Shown here one piece after another: positions 23,911 to 36,459 of a DNA stretch of 64,000 nt. The notes below the pieces were generated by a model. The model saw only the letters and a program-made list of their open reading frames with translations. It was not told the origin of the DNA and searched no databases. The position numbers and the translations under genes are program-made. Origin of the DNA: Diplosphaera chodatii (lineage: Eukaryota; Chlorophyta; Trebouxiophyceae; Prasiolales; Stichococcaceae); the NCBI GenBank assembly GCA_032358165.1, contig JAALGY010000035.1, forward strand, positions 744,001 to 808,000. Reading direction: 5' to 3'. Each line of letters opens with the position of its first letter. The stretch's first letter is position 1.

Positions 23911-25705
23911 TGTGGTGGGCATTCACCGTAGTCGTGCGAGACAGTGCTTCAGATGAGTTGGAGGCGCGGTGGGGAGCAGCCCTCATCGAGAAGGCCAAGG
24001 CAGATAAGCAGCCTCTGTACTCTTGCTTTGTCGATTTCAAGAAAGCATACGACACTGTACCTCGTGATTTGCTTTGGGAGAAGCTGCAGCGGATCGGGGT
24101 GCATGGGGAGTTTCTGAGGGGCGTGCAGGCACTGTATGCTGATGTGCCCATGGCACTGCAATTTGAGGGGGGAATGTCCGACACATTCCAGAGCACTTTG
24201 GGCGTTAAGCAGGGATGTCCACTATCTCCAACCCTTTTTGGGATTTACATTGACGATTTCCAAGCGGAGCTGGAGGCCGCCGGCGCGGACCTGGACCTGC
24301 CCACCCTGTGTGGTGTGCAGGTACCTGCCCTCTTCTATGCAGATGACCTGGACCTGGTGTCCACATCCGTACGCGGCCTGCAGGCGCAGCTCGACCTGCT
24401 GGAGTCGTACTGCAAGCGGTGGCGCCTCACCGTCAACGTGAAGAAGACTAAGGTCGTGGTGTACGCAGCCCAGGCTGCGGCACCAACGGTTCTCACCTAC
24501 ATGCATGCTCCCATCGAAGTGCTGGACTCGTTTACATATTTGGGGGTTGACATCTCCAGTCGTAGTTCTTTTGCTGCCGCTAGCATCGGCAGAGCGGCCT
24601 CCGCCCAGCGCGCCGCACTTGCATTGCAGCATCGTTACCATGACCTAAGCTTGCATGACCCAGCACTGCAGCTGCACTTGTTCGATGCACTAGTACGTCC
24701 TGTTATGCTTTATGGTGTCGAAACATGGGGTCCTGGGCCGTTGTGCGGTAGTGGCATGGACACTTGTGAGCTTGTCCATCGGAAGTTTCTTCGGTCTGTT
24801 CTCGGTGTGCACACAGGCACTCCCAACGTGGCGGTGTTGGGGGAGCTTGGGCGGTTCCCGGTGGCACACACGGCAACGCTGGCCATCTGCCGGTTCTGGA
24901 ATCGGCTGGTCGCGATGCCGGACACACACCTCACCAAGCAGGCATTCCTGGAGAACTGTGCTCTGGCCACCCGGCCGGGGCGCAGCAAGACCAGCTCAGC
25001 ATGCTGGGCTGCCCAGGTGTGCTCGTTCCTGCACTTCATGTCACCCATCGTTGACGGCGTGCCGCAGCGCATTGACACTTCGGTTGTCAGTGCACACCTG
25101 CAGCGCCGCACATTCGATGCTGTGACTGGCAGCGACTTGCGCAAAGTGCGTGAGTGGCTGGGAGTCAGGGGCCCTGTGAACGGTGACAACTACCAGCTGG
25201 CCGGCTACTTGCAGGCAGTCGCCTCCAAGACCGGTCGTCGGCGGTTAGCACAGTTTCGGATGGGCAGTCACATGCTGGGGGTGGAAACAGGGAGGTGGCA
25301 GCGTCTGCCGCGGGCAGAGCGGCTGTGTCAGCGGTGTAGCTGCGGCGTGGTGGATGATGAGGCGCACATGGTCTGGGGGTGTCCAGCTCTTGTAGATCAG
25401 AGGGTGCAGCATTCTGAGCTGTTTCAGGACAGCGACGTCACCTCAGTACTGAGTTAGCTAGTGGCGGACTGTATGCAGCAAGATGCCGGGCGACTGGCTT
25501 TTTGCGGGTTTGTCATGATCATTGTGCAGAGTTGGAGGGGTGTACATCCAACCGGGATTGAGTGGAACCATCCTGTCAGCGGGGAGTGAAGGGGTTTCGG
25601 ACACGACTCGTTGTGCATGTTGCTCTGGGTTGTTTCCGCCAGAGCCTGTGGCTAGGCCAAAATGGCCCACCACCAGTATGTAATCAATGTCAATGTCAGG
25701 TGTCG
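23911..25705 (+). mobile_element. LINE (non-LTR retrotransposon) copy A, 5'-truncated and defective
   Basis: Encodes a reverse transcriptase from about 23975: FVDFKKAYDTVPR, GVKQGCPLSPTLFGIYIDD, then FYADDLDLV with the YADD catalytic pair, LESYCKRWRL, and a C-terminal Cys/His knuckle (LCQRCSCG...H...GC). This is the layout of APE-type LINE ORF2 proteins. The 5' part (endonuclease and RT N-terminus) is missing compared with copy D. Compared with copies B and C, this copy has an extra 15 bp near 25447 that brings in a TAG and loses 4 bp near 25497, so the C-terminal tail is lost. The 3' UTR runs to the atcaatgtcaatgtca tail near 25700. Clade not assigned. Confidence 0.85.
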
Positions 25706-26874
25706 TGCTCCGACACAAATGGGCATGTGCGTGGAAAGAAGACCTTTTTGTCACTTGTGACATGATATAGGTGCAAGGCATGCATCAGAGGACATGTTAC
25801 TGATGTGCCTGTCATGTGACATTGGCTTTCTTGACATCACATGATGTGCTGGCAGACGTGCACGTCCACTGACATGCATGCCTGAAGTCATGTCACATGA
25901 TGTGCCAGCACAATGTGTCGCGTGATGCCACCAGCCTGGATGCATCGTAGGGCACCCTGTGCCATATGGTGTCAGCTGATATTACGATGCAGGTGTATCA
26001 TGTGCCGTGCGTAAGCCCTGTGTGTGTTACGGTGTGTGGTCAATCAAGGAGGTGTTGCATGATGGTCATGGTAATACCGTTTTGCAGACTGCATGTGGTG
26101 ACGCACAAGCCGGTGCATGTATGCATGCACCACAGACCTCGGAACCCTGTTAGATCATGCACGGCGGCAGCTGGCCTGCTTAGCATACAGCAGAGCAACT
26201 GCCCAAAGTGCCATCTGCTATTGTTGCAGCAATCAAACCCTGCACATACATGCTTGCTATCATCCGCAAATCATGCTTGTCTTGTCATCGTAGATGGGTT
26301 GCGACCAGCTGCTGGCTTGCTACCCTAGCGCTGCTATGTGCTTGGAAAGTTGTTGCCCACTCGTTGCCTTCTCCTCAGACTGCCATCGCCGCATGGGCCG
26401 CAACCCGTATAGTATGATCATGCCTTGGCGTAGCAGCCGCATGCGCGGCCGAGCACACACGTTCGTCTGCCCTGTATGTGCCAGCCACCATGTGAGTACA
26501 GGCGCACTTCTGCACTGTCAAATCGGCCAAAGCATCCGGCCACGACTATCATATGGCATATGCTCAGCCTGATCTGCATTAGAACAAAGCATGCTACATG
26601 AGTACATTCTACATGCATGGGCCCCCCGCTCAAATGAAGCTGTTTTGATGCTACAGAACTGTCAGGCAAGTCTGGCTTGCAGCTCACTGATGGGCACGGT
26701 TGCAGTCTATGGCCGCATCCACTGCGGCGGCTCCTTCAGAAGCAACTTTGAGTTCTCTGGGCGCTGTGATACCTATAGGTCAAGCAAGCGGTGGTCAGCA
26801 AAGACTTTGCTATGCTTCAAAATTATACCTCACGGTACAGCTGTGCAAACCTGACATGGATAGTCCTGCATTAG
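25706..26874. other. Non-coding-looking stretch rich in CATGTGACAT-type words
   Basis: Between LINE copy A and the next gene I see no exon series. Segment 25760-25920 has many overlapping short inverted words of the type tgacatg/catgtca, locally palindromic but without a long stem. The rest is ordinary. Confidence 0.4.
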
Positions 26875-28958
26875 CTAATATAGGCGGCGAGCATTGCAAA
26901 GGGTTTGCAGAGGAGGAGGGAGACTCACCATCCGCTTCATGGTTTCGTACAACCGGTCGAACTCTGGGGCGTCCTCTTCATTCCCATTCTTCGGCAGGTT
27001 CGTCTTCCTGTAGTGCAGCCGCCAGATGAGCTGCATGTGACATAGGGAAAAGGTGAGCGACTGCTCCGCGTCGGATGTGTCCACAACTGCGTGCCAGCAC
27101 ACATAGTGTGGCGGTTCAGCACATGCTTGGTAGCATTGGCATCCGGATTGTGAGGTGTCCACGCTCGCCCTGCAACCTTGCACTATGACTACAGACTTTT
27201 ACTTCATGCTGATGATGCTCACAAGTGTGTCCACCAGCGCGATGTGCCCGGGGCCCGCAAACTCTATGCGCGCCCCGTCCATGTGGTTGGCACGCTGTGC
27301 TATGCTGGGCAGCGCGTTGACGATCAGCTTGCGGTAGGTTGGGCACTTGTATGCCTGATCGGTTTTGCGGTAGCAGTACACCGGCTTCTCGTCGTTCAGG
27401 GGGTCTGCGTCCGAACAGAATTGCTGTCACGATGACATGTCGTATTGGCAGATGATTGCAGTGTGAGTGCATGCAGCAGATGCTCAGCAGTTCACACCCT
27501 CAGGCGGTGGCACGGCAGACTCGGTTGCACACTGAGATCTGCTGGGTCATGTAGTTATGTTATACAGCCTTTAGATGCAGGAGATGCATGTCCCATAAGA
27601 TGTGGTCAACCCACACTGTTGCAACAACCCTGCTCTCACCTAAGCCGATCATGTTGGCGACCTTGGAAGAGCTCAGCTTCTTGTCAGCAGTCGAGTGGAA
27701 CAGCTGTTCCCGCATGTCGTTCAGGTACACGTCCACAGCCGCCTTGACAGGCTGGATGAAGCCAGCCCGCCTCTTCAGGATGTAGCTGCCCAGCTGCAGC
27801 CAGATGAATGCGTTCCAATGCAGTGAGTGTGCAATTTTGTAGCCACCTCAACATCCACATACGCAGGGTGCAATTGTGATGGCTCTGCATGCCAGCGGCA
27901 GTACTGGGGCTGCAAGCTGCGGAGTCAACACAACATGCAGACGCACGCACCGCCTTGATGAACAAACTGGCCGCCTGTGGGCCGTACTGGCTGCTGATTG
28001 AGGTCCAATCTGCTTGGCAGAGCTCCTCCATGATCTGCCGCTTCTGGATGGGGGTCACCCACACCTCCACCCCAAAAGCCTCCTCCAGCAGGCTGACAGT
28101 TTCCTTGCCTTGCTGCACACACATGGGACATGACATTTGCTTCAGCAGAGAGAGCATATAGAGGTGTTGCCTAGTGCGCCATGTGAAAGCAAGTGGGGAT
28201 GTTGATCCCCTGTCGGCCTGACATGCAATGCGGTGCCTACCACAGCTGTGGATACAGCGCACCATATGCTGGCATGTACATATGCGGCCAGACGCTCTAC
28301 TAGTGAAGTCACACACAACGAAGTTGAGCATCAGTGCCTGAGAACTCACGAAGTTCTTGAACTCCAAAGAGCCAGCGTTCGGACCGCCGCCATACTCGTG
28401 GCGCTCCCGCTCCCCAAGGATGTACAAGAGGCGCCCGACGGCAACGCCAACGCGGCGGGTCTCCACGCAGTTCTGCTTGGTGGCGTCGATGAGCGTATCA
28501 ATCTCAGCGTATTCTGACAAACCCTGAACCGTTTGTAGGCTTCTGCAAACATATCACGCGCATCACATCAGGGTCATGCATCGCACAGCGTGAGTGTCTT
28601 GTTTGGTGAGGGCACAGGTGCACCAGCCGAAAGCAGCAGCCAACCGCTTTCTGCTTCAAGGCAAATGTACAACTGGTCGGTATTGTTAATGTGATGACGC
28701 CACGAGCAATGCAAGTGACTTCAAGTTTCAATCGGTCAATTGCGCACGTCTGTCATGAACATTGAGCTGTGGAGTCGCCAGCGCTCGGTTCTCGATGTCA
28801 GCTCTTGTATCCTCCTGGGCTTCAACCACGTCCATGGCATCGTTGCTGTTGCTGCGGTTCGTTGCGGGGGTGGCAGTGCTGCTTGCAGGCTGGGCCGCGC
28901 CTGGCGAGGCCAGGGGTTCTTCTGCCACACTGGTCGACTTCATCGGCGGCTTGAGCAT
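26875..28958 (-). CDS. Unrecognised multi-exon gene
   Basis: I do not recognise the family. The coding character is good: minus-strand segments with proper splice borders. They are a Ser/Ala-rich first exon starting at the Met at 28958 (MLKPPMKSTSVAEE), then about 28533-28350 (GLSEYAEIDTLIDATKQN...), 28112-27951 (TVSLLEEAFGVEVWVTP...), 27797-27639 (GSYILKRRAGFIQPVKAA...), about 27405-27220 (KPVYCYRKTDQAYKCPTY...) and 27030-26930 (LIWRLHYRKTNLPKNG...). The segments are largely helical in composition with many charged residues; no signal peptide or membrane segment is seen. The last exon and stop (about 26875) are uncertain. Exon order follows the strand, but membership in a single gene is inferred from spacing. 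Confidence 0.55.
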
Positions 28959-30306
28959 GGTCGCTAGCTGCCACCTGCACCATAGTAGGACATTAGATAT
29001 CAGCATGATGCGTCAGGGGGCATCATATGCATCGCGGCACAGCGCAGGTGCTGTGACGGCGAAAACAGACGCGGAAGCAGGCGGAATGACGGCGAAAACA
29101 GACGCGAAGCATGCAGCACAGGGGGGCCAGTAAAAGCAGACGCGGCGACAGGCATCACACTGGAGCACCACACGCAGGAACATGCAGCGTGTTTCGGCAA
29201 GGTGAGACGCGAAACATCCAGGGCCGTTGCCAGCAGCTGCTTGCTGGACTGCATCCTGGTGCAGTGCAGAGGTTCGACTGTTGGTGCCCGGCGTCGATGC
29301 AAGCCGAACGACACCCATTTCCCTCCATGCAGACATCGGAATGCAGTGCCAAAGAGTGCACGAAGGGCGCCCCGTTAAGCACCGCTCAGCACAAGCCCCA
29401 CAGCTGCACAGGTCTATCGAGTTGGCAGGTCTGAAAGATGGCATCTTTCGACCAAACTTGCGCTTGTGGCGATACGTTACTGGTACCCGAGGCATTAACG
29501 ATGGTAAATATGCCTCATGAACAGCGGCGGAGTATGCAATGGCTCTGAAGTAGTTAGATCCGATGTGCAGCTAGCTGGGGATCGGAACTGTCACCACAGC
29601 CGCCGACCGGATGATTCACACTTGATGCAGCTGGCGCCAGTCTGCAACGAATTATGAGTACTGCAGAGGCCTTGCAGCAGCGTTACCTAGCATTGCTCGT
29701 GCCAGACGCCTTGCTACAAGTAACTCATGCATGGTCTCGATAGACGAGACCTCGACGCGACCTGGCCTCCGCGCTCTGCCTTGAAGCGCAGCTGCAGATC
29801 AAAACTTCTAGTGATGTCCCACCTCGCTTTGTGCCGGCGACGGCGGCCGGACCACTGCGGCTGCGATCGCTCCTCGACCACAGGCCATCGGCTGAAACGC
29901 GCGCACGCGCGAAGCAACCGGCCGCTGCCGTCGATGACGGTGTTGCTTAGCTTGTTGTCATTGTGTTGATCTGACCTACACTCAGAGACTGTTCAGGGTG
30001 GCGGCGCCGGCTGCGGGCTTGTGTGTGAAGTCCAGGGGGAGCGATTCATACAGTAGGGTTTTGGTCGAGAAGCATGCCTCGAGGGTTTCCATCAGTAGAA
30101 TGTTGATCGTTCCCATCGCGTGCCAGGCATTGTCCCAATCTGAGAAAAGCTGGTTCAGGATCTCAGACCACACTTCTCTGTTGCAGTTCTGCTGTACACC
30201 GCTGCTGCTGCCGTCGTGCCTGCATACAACCCCGCATCATCATTGCCCCCTGATGCACCGGCAGCCAGCGAAGCGAAAGCGAGATGTGCAGAATCCCAGC
30301 AGCACC
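28959..30306. other. Spacer between divergent genes, no supported gene
   Basis: Contains a short direct repeat of gacggcgaaaacagacgcg (about 29055 and 29089) and otherwise mixed sequence. Some minus-strand reading near 29100-29490 stays open but shows no family motif and no splice logic. Part of the interval may be 5' flank of the transposase element that follows. Confidence 0.4.
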
Positions 30307-33300
30307 ATGCCGCCGCACGGCAGGAAGCAGCCTCTTGTGGCACAGACCAACACGTTTGTGTGCCACGAACCTGACTGCAAACGGTTGTTTGCAACATGAC
30401 GTGCACTGGCAACGCACCAGGGAATGTCAGGCCACGGGTTCCTTGAGGCAGCCTTCAGGGCACCACATGCAGGGCAACCCAACAGCACAGCAGATGACGC
30501 AGCCACAGGCGTGAACACAGCAGGTGCAGGTTCGGTAGCTGCCGTCGCAGAACAGCCGACGTGCCTGCACGATGATGGCGCAGCTGCAGCTGGCTGCCAC
30601 TCGCCAACATGGCACGACCCCTGCAGCCCAGCAGCGCTGCCGGCCGGCAGTGCCCAGCCAGGTTGTTGGCGGCAGCAAGACGGTCACCAACCGCTCCTTG
30701 AGCAGTGTGCAGCCGGTGACGTGCACCATCTGCCTGCAGCAGCGGCGGACACCTGCAGTTCCGGCAGCTGGGTTGCGCAGCTGCTGATGCTGCCTTCAAT
30801 GCGGACCTGCTGCACAGCATCCTGGACTCAGAGTCCGATGATGACTGTCTAACGGAGAGCGGCCAACTGCCAGCCAGCTTGCAGTTGGCAGCACTCAGCC
30901 TGGAGGAGGCAGAGGAGCCCCTCAACGAGAGGGAATTTGCAATCCTGCAACTCAGCATTGGCATGGGGAGAGAGCAGCGCCAGCGGCTGCTGTCAGTGGC
31001 AAACAGCACGCAGTTGAGCCGCTTCCAGAACCTGGCTGATCTTGAGCGGCATTGTCAGCAACGCGATGATCAGGTGAGTGCATTGTTGGTCAGCTTTGCA
31101 GCCTAAGCATATCGGGATGCAAACTGTGGCAGCTTATGCTCTGTGACCAGATTACATGGGACGGTGAGGGCCGAGCACATCTGATGGCGTGTTTGCTGCC
31201 TGCTTGCTGCAGGACGAAATAACCATGCATGAGTGCGAGAATGGCTACCAGGTTCGGATGCACGTGCGACGCAATGTGGAGGGTGCATTCTGGTATCTGC
31301 TGGCAAACCCACAGGTGCATAGGCCCCAACGCTGTTGGCATCACGCACTGGGTGGAGGTTCAGCCGTGCCATGACTGTTATGTACCCTACATAAGCCAGG
31401 TCAATCCTCACAACACTGCAACGTTGCGTCTCCATGTGCAAGTGGATCATTTCCAACCGCGACAAGCGTATGACACGGAGGGGCGCCGTGTGTGCTCTGG
31501 CTTCCGCAGAGCGGTGATTGGCTGCCTGACAAACAGGTGCAGCTGTGTGCCTGCAGCATAGCTCTCATGCTGCGTACCCCTCTATATGATTTCCAAGCTG
31601 CAGGTTCTCGCCTTTGTTGCGATGGCATGTTGTGACACAGTTGCAGCCTGCAGCGTTTGTGTTACACTAGTACTGTGAAACCAGACCCTGCGCATTTTTC
31701 AGTACGCATATGCTGCAGGCTAAAGCACGGGCATCACTTCTTCACGACTCTCTTCACATCATCCCATATGTGCTGTACGCGGACGAATCGTGCGTTAGCC
31801 TTGGGGGCATGGTATTTTACCCGCTGATGGCGTTTCTCGCGCTGCCGCTCCACCTGCTGCGCCGGGACCGCAACACAGTACGCCTGGCAGAGCTGCCTAT
31901 CATCGACCGCAAAGCAGCTGGCCTCAGCAAAAGCCAGTGAGCACACGATCAATCCGCTGAGCAGTGCTGCATGATGGCCCATGTGGATCTCAACAGCAGA
32001 TTCGATAGTTGAGGGCGCCTACCGCCCGGCACGCATAGTCTGTTGTAAGAGTGTGATCTTTGATGCATGTAGGGCAAAGGACTTGCGCCTGCGGTGCTTG
32101 TACGAGGCACAGGATCGCTTGATGGCGCCGCTCAAGCGCCGCAGCCATTGGTATGCCACAGCCCATAAGCTGATGTCCTCCCCAACGCTCCAGCACAGCG
32201 CCGTACACATGCTTGCCGAAATGGTGGCCAAATGCAAAGCTGTGCTGAGCTCGCCTTTGTTGCTTCATGTTGCAGCCAGCTGGATGTACTGGTGGGCCGT
32301 GCTCGGCAGCATATCAGGGGCGTCCTGTTGCCAGCCCTCTTTGTGGGCGATATGCTCGGTCAGCTGTCCTGGCTGCGCCTGAAGTTCAACTCGAAAATTT
32401 CCCAATGTCGCCTATCTAGTGCCGCGGACCGAGCTGGGAAATTACACAAAGCAGCTGCATGAGTACCCAAGACGCAGCGAGGCCGACACTCGTCAGGTTG
32501 GAGGCATAGACAGTCTTGCCCTCAATAAACCGGACATATTGACAATTGATGCAGGGGCAACGAGATCAGATGTTCCTCTGCACAGACATGATGAGCCCAA
32601 GTACATGCTGCACCCCTCTCTGATATTCCTGCTGCAGGTACGGGCATCACAAGCAGGGCTCTTGGTTCAAGAGCGGCGCCGTATCCTGGATGAGCGCAGC
32701 ATGAAGAGCGCCTCAATGGTGTGCTATGTTCAACTGTTGGGACCTGCCTTGATTGGTGGTTTGTACCAGTGTCGAGTTGTGCTCCCGTGTGACGCATGTG
32801 CCACCTGCCAGGTGGCACATCGGGCTGACCACTCAGGCTGACCACTCAGCAGAACGAGCTTGACATCGCTTTTCAGGTGCCATTCGATTCATGTGTGATG
32901 CTCAGCATGATATCATGATGTTGGCATCCTGCTCTGCTGCAGCCAGCAGTGGCGGACTTCGACTTCTGCGATGCATTCCGGATGTTCTGGCCCGATGCAA
33001 TGCATCAGTCCGCCCTTGGCGACATGGAGCGCATCAACGCCATGGTCCGAGACAAGCTGACGCCCGTGCAGCTGGCGGATGTCAACCGCTTGTTGAAGCG
33101 CATCCAAACATACCCAAGTGCGCTGCACGTTACTGGTTGCTTGGCTGCTTGCACAGAACAGCCAACATGGCCGTTGTATGCTTGCAGAACTTGCTCGCAG
33201 CTTGGCATAGCGCATTGTCAGCCTGTTCGGGTTGGCATCAATGTGGTCATGTAGTGCCCAGAGTGCACCTGGCATTGGTCCTGCTGTGCCTGAGTTGCAC

Positions 33301-35588
33301 AGGATGGCCACAAGTCAGTCTGATCTATTTTGCTACATGTGTCTGTGTGTGTGTGTGTGCAGACCTTCACCTCCCGGGTGGCGGCCTGGATGCACCGTGC
33401 AAGACGGCAACAGAGCAAGCTGCGCTTTTTCGTTGCTTAGCGGTCATACTGCTGGCAGTCGAGAACCCCATCTCAAAGCCTGCACGCCGTGTCATCATCG
33501 GTGTGTACTTTGCTTATATCTGCACAGAGTGTCCCTAATGAAAAGGCTTGATCATGCGTGTGCTTTATGACTGACTGGAGATTAATGGACCTGCTGGTGA
33601 TTTACATTCCGAGCTGGAATGCGTGCGCAGTGCAGGCTGAGCTCGGCCACTTCGTACTCATTCGCATCTGTTCTTCATGCAGCGTACTTGGACTTTGAGA
33701 AGTTGCGCGATGTAGAGGCACACACCGAGCAGTCCTTGGCGCAGCTGGACGCGCTACGCACCAGGTGTATGTCCTCACGCAGCCAACAGCATATACACCG
33801 ACTTTTCGGCATGGGCGTGCACCTCGACGTGCTCGGATGTTGTTGCCGGCCAAACTATTGATAGCTCAGTGAACGGCAGCTGCATATCATGAGGGGATGC
33901 TTGGCTCCAGCGCAGGTTTCAGCGTGCAGCTGATGAAGAGCTGGCGCAAGCCGCTCCACTGCAGCTTTGGCTACCCTAAGGTCTTCGAGCTGCGGCGGTA
34001 TCCTGAACTCGTCCGGGAGCTGGGCAGCGTGGCAATTGCCAGTGCTTCCTATGGGGAAGCCACCCACAAGATCTTTCAAGAAGGGTACGAGAACACCAAC
34101 CGACACGGCGATGTCCGGGGCCAGGTGTGACACTTGGACAGTGGCGCCATGCATCAAGCCGCAGCAACGCTTGCGCAGTGCAGGATTGCATCGATGTGCA
34201 CTGCCACCTCTTGCCATTGCCGTCTGCATGTAATCAGACACTGCCATGCATGTGATCTTAGTCACATGTGTCAACCTCTTCAGCAGACATAGAGCCGCCA
34301 ACCTTGCTTTGCAACTTGTAGATGCTCAAGCTGGAGCAGACTCGCGACATTGTGCGGGGTGAGGAGGACAGATCGGAGCTGCAGAAGCCAAGCAGCACCG
34401 GCACAAGTGTGGTGAGCTTGTGGTCGTGCTAATGGCTCACCTACCGAGTGGAAGTGCTTCACTTGGGCGGCCATGTATGCACTCAAAGTAGCTTGTAAAG
34501 GGAAGTATTGGTGCCGAGAGTGCAGATTGGATGCAGCAGGCTCACGATCCATTCATCAAATGTCCAGGGGCAGAGAGTGCTTCGGGAGGGCTGTGCGCTG
34601 ACAGCTAAATCAGGCCTGACAGTGGACGGACCTTGCGACGCTGGCCACCCCGGAGCAGAAACCAGCAGTGACAGCGCTGATGCAGGATCGCCCAGAGCTC
34701 CTGTTGGTCGACCGCCTGTCACGCCTTTACCTGCATCATGCCAGCAGCAGCGATGCCGCGGCCTCAGCTGGGCATTAACTGGAGAGACTGCCGCTGATTC
34801 AGTGTTCACGGGTGAGATACGGTTGATCCGCTTTCATCGTATTGAACCACCATGATGACATGCATTGAGATGTCAAGTGCACAATCAAATGCGCAACCAA
34901 CTGATGTCCAGACTGGCATGCCATCGAAAGACATGTACATCTGAGCTATAGACTGAGTGCGTTGCTCCTGTGTTGCAAGGTGCTCGTGCATACATCAATG
35001 GCACTGCCATGGCGGCGGCACCGCGGGAGTCCTCCGGAGGCAGCGGTGCTACGCGCGGTGTCAGAGTTTGGCAACTCGCGTCGTGACATCTTTGACTTCG
35101 CCATGATCGAGTGAGATGTTACAATCGTGTGCAGCTCACCCTATAGGCACGCTCTGCTTAGGTTCATGTACACCACTAGATCCTGCTGCAGTTGGTACAT
35201 GTATTTACAGAGAAGAGCTAAATCATGCCCAGCCTAGCTCGCTTTGTTTGCATCCTGACACTCACACACTTGTTGCATGTGCAGCGGTGGCGAAGGCAAG
35301 CACTGATTCGCACAGCTTCGCATCGTCTTCTCATTCAAGGACTCCAAGTGCCGGCGCCATGCGTGTGCCTTGGTGCGATGGCTGGATGACGCTCCCTGCA
35401 ATGCGGAGGTTGGGGAAGTGCGCATGCAGCGGCTTCGTTGGGCAAAGCTGCCGCGACGGCGCCAGCACCCGCAGCTGGGTGACGCATGGTATGACGTGGT
35501 CAGCTTGCGCAGCATTGTGCGGCCAGTCTTTTTGCAGCCAGACCCGCTGGTGGACGAGCAATGGTACTTCAACGATTACCAGCGGTGA
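30307..35588 (+). pseudogene. Plavaka/KDZ-type DNA transposase-like gene, intron-containing, probably degraded
   Basis: Reads as a relative of the zinc-finger transposases of the Plavaka/Kyakuja-Dileera-Zisupton supergroup. In order: an N-terminal zinc knuckle FVCHEPDCKRLFA with the partner H/C residues (HWQRTREC) in another frame just downstream (about 30384-30410); an acidic segment (ILDSESDDD); IPYVLYADES with FYPLMAFLALPLHL (31760-31860); RGVLLPALFVGDM then NSKISQCRL (32300-32410) and VPRTELGNY in the next frame; DAFRMFWPDAMHQSALGD (32960-33010); YLDFEKLRDVEAHTEQSL (33690-33740); ASYGEATHKIF (34040-34080); and a C-terminal YDVVSLRSIVRPVFLQP ending at 35588. These match the family order SDE, GN/L, PR.ELGNY, MH..DLG, ESHTE, GE..HK, YDVV...IVRP. 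Two small shifts break the frame. It may be a host-domesticated copy or a dying transposon. Start and several exon borders are uncertain. Confidence 0.6.
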
Positions 35589-35753
35589 CGCCCCATCAGC
35601 GGTGAGCACACTCCATGAACACCAGCTGGTCTCTACCCCAACCTGCTTGAGAGGCATCCAAGTCGTTGAACATGGATGGTATCATGCTGGCAGCTGCGAG
35701 CGCCTGAGTGTTTCCAACATCATGCGCTGCAGGCTGGCAGCCCCGTTTTCAAA

Positions 35754-36459
35754 GGTGGGCTGACCGCCGCCACCGCCGGACCTGTGCATTCCTGCCACTG
35801 TTTGACTCGATTCCAGCCAGGCATATGCACGTAGTAGCTGGTGCGATGCAGGGCGGTGGCCTGCGCCAAGCCTCCACCAGCTGCTGGGAGCGGCAAATGC
35901 TGCTCCATCCAGCCCTGGCACAGCAGGTGGGCTGACCGCCGCCACCGCCGGACCTGTGCATGCCTGCCACTGTTTGCCTCGGTCACAGGTCAGGCATATG
36001 CACATCGTAGCTGACGCGATGCAGGGCCGTGGCCTGCGCCGAGCCTTCACCAGCTGCTGGGGGCGGCAAATGCTGCTACATCCAGCCCTGGCACAGCTGG
36101 TGGGCTGACCGCCGCCACCGCCGGACCTGTGCATGCCTGCCACTGTTTGCCTCGGTCACAGCCAGGCATATGCACATCGTAGCTGGTGCGATGCAGGGCC
36201 GTGGCCTGCGCCAAGCCTCCACCAGCTGCTGGGGGCGGCAAATGCTGCTACATCCAGCCCTGGCACAGCAGGTGGGCTGACCGCCGCCACCGCCGGACCT
36301 GTGCATGCCTGCCACTGTTTGCCTCGGTCACAGCCAGGCATATGCACATCGTAGCTGGTACGATGCAGGGCTGTGTCCTGCGCCAAGCCTCCCACCAGCT
36401 ACAGGGCGGCAAATGCTGCTACATCCAGCCCTGGCACAGCAGGTGGGCTGACCGCCGCC
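35754..36459. repeat. 172-bp tandem repeat, about 4.1 copies
   Basis: Unit starts (ggtgggctgaccgccgcc) fall at 35754, 35926, 36099, 36271 and 36442, so spacings are 172, 173, 172 and 171 bp. Units are very similar, with the last two most alike and the first most diverged. The fifth is cut after about 18 bp. The unit length is not a multiple of three, and the open frames on both strands change from unit to unit, so I treat it as non-coding. It begins about 165 bp after the transposase stop. Confidence 0.92.

Noticed and set aside
35116..35763. 215-codon plus-strand frame at the transposase end
   Set aside because: The frame ending at 35588 carries the family C-terminal motif (YDVVSLRSIVRP); this longer frame is out of phase with it.
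35682..36395. Gly/Cys-rich open frames on both strands of the 172-bp array
   Set aside because: The frame shifts with each unit because 172 is not a multiple of three, and there is no start, splice or family support.
35754..36459. CRISPR-like array
   Set aside because: The units are contiguous 172-bp tandem repeats without spacers, in a eukaryotic genome.
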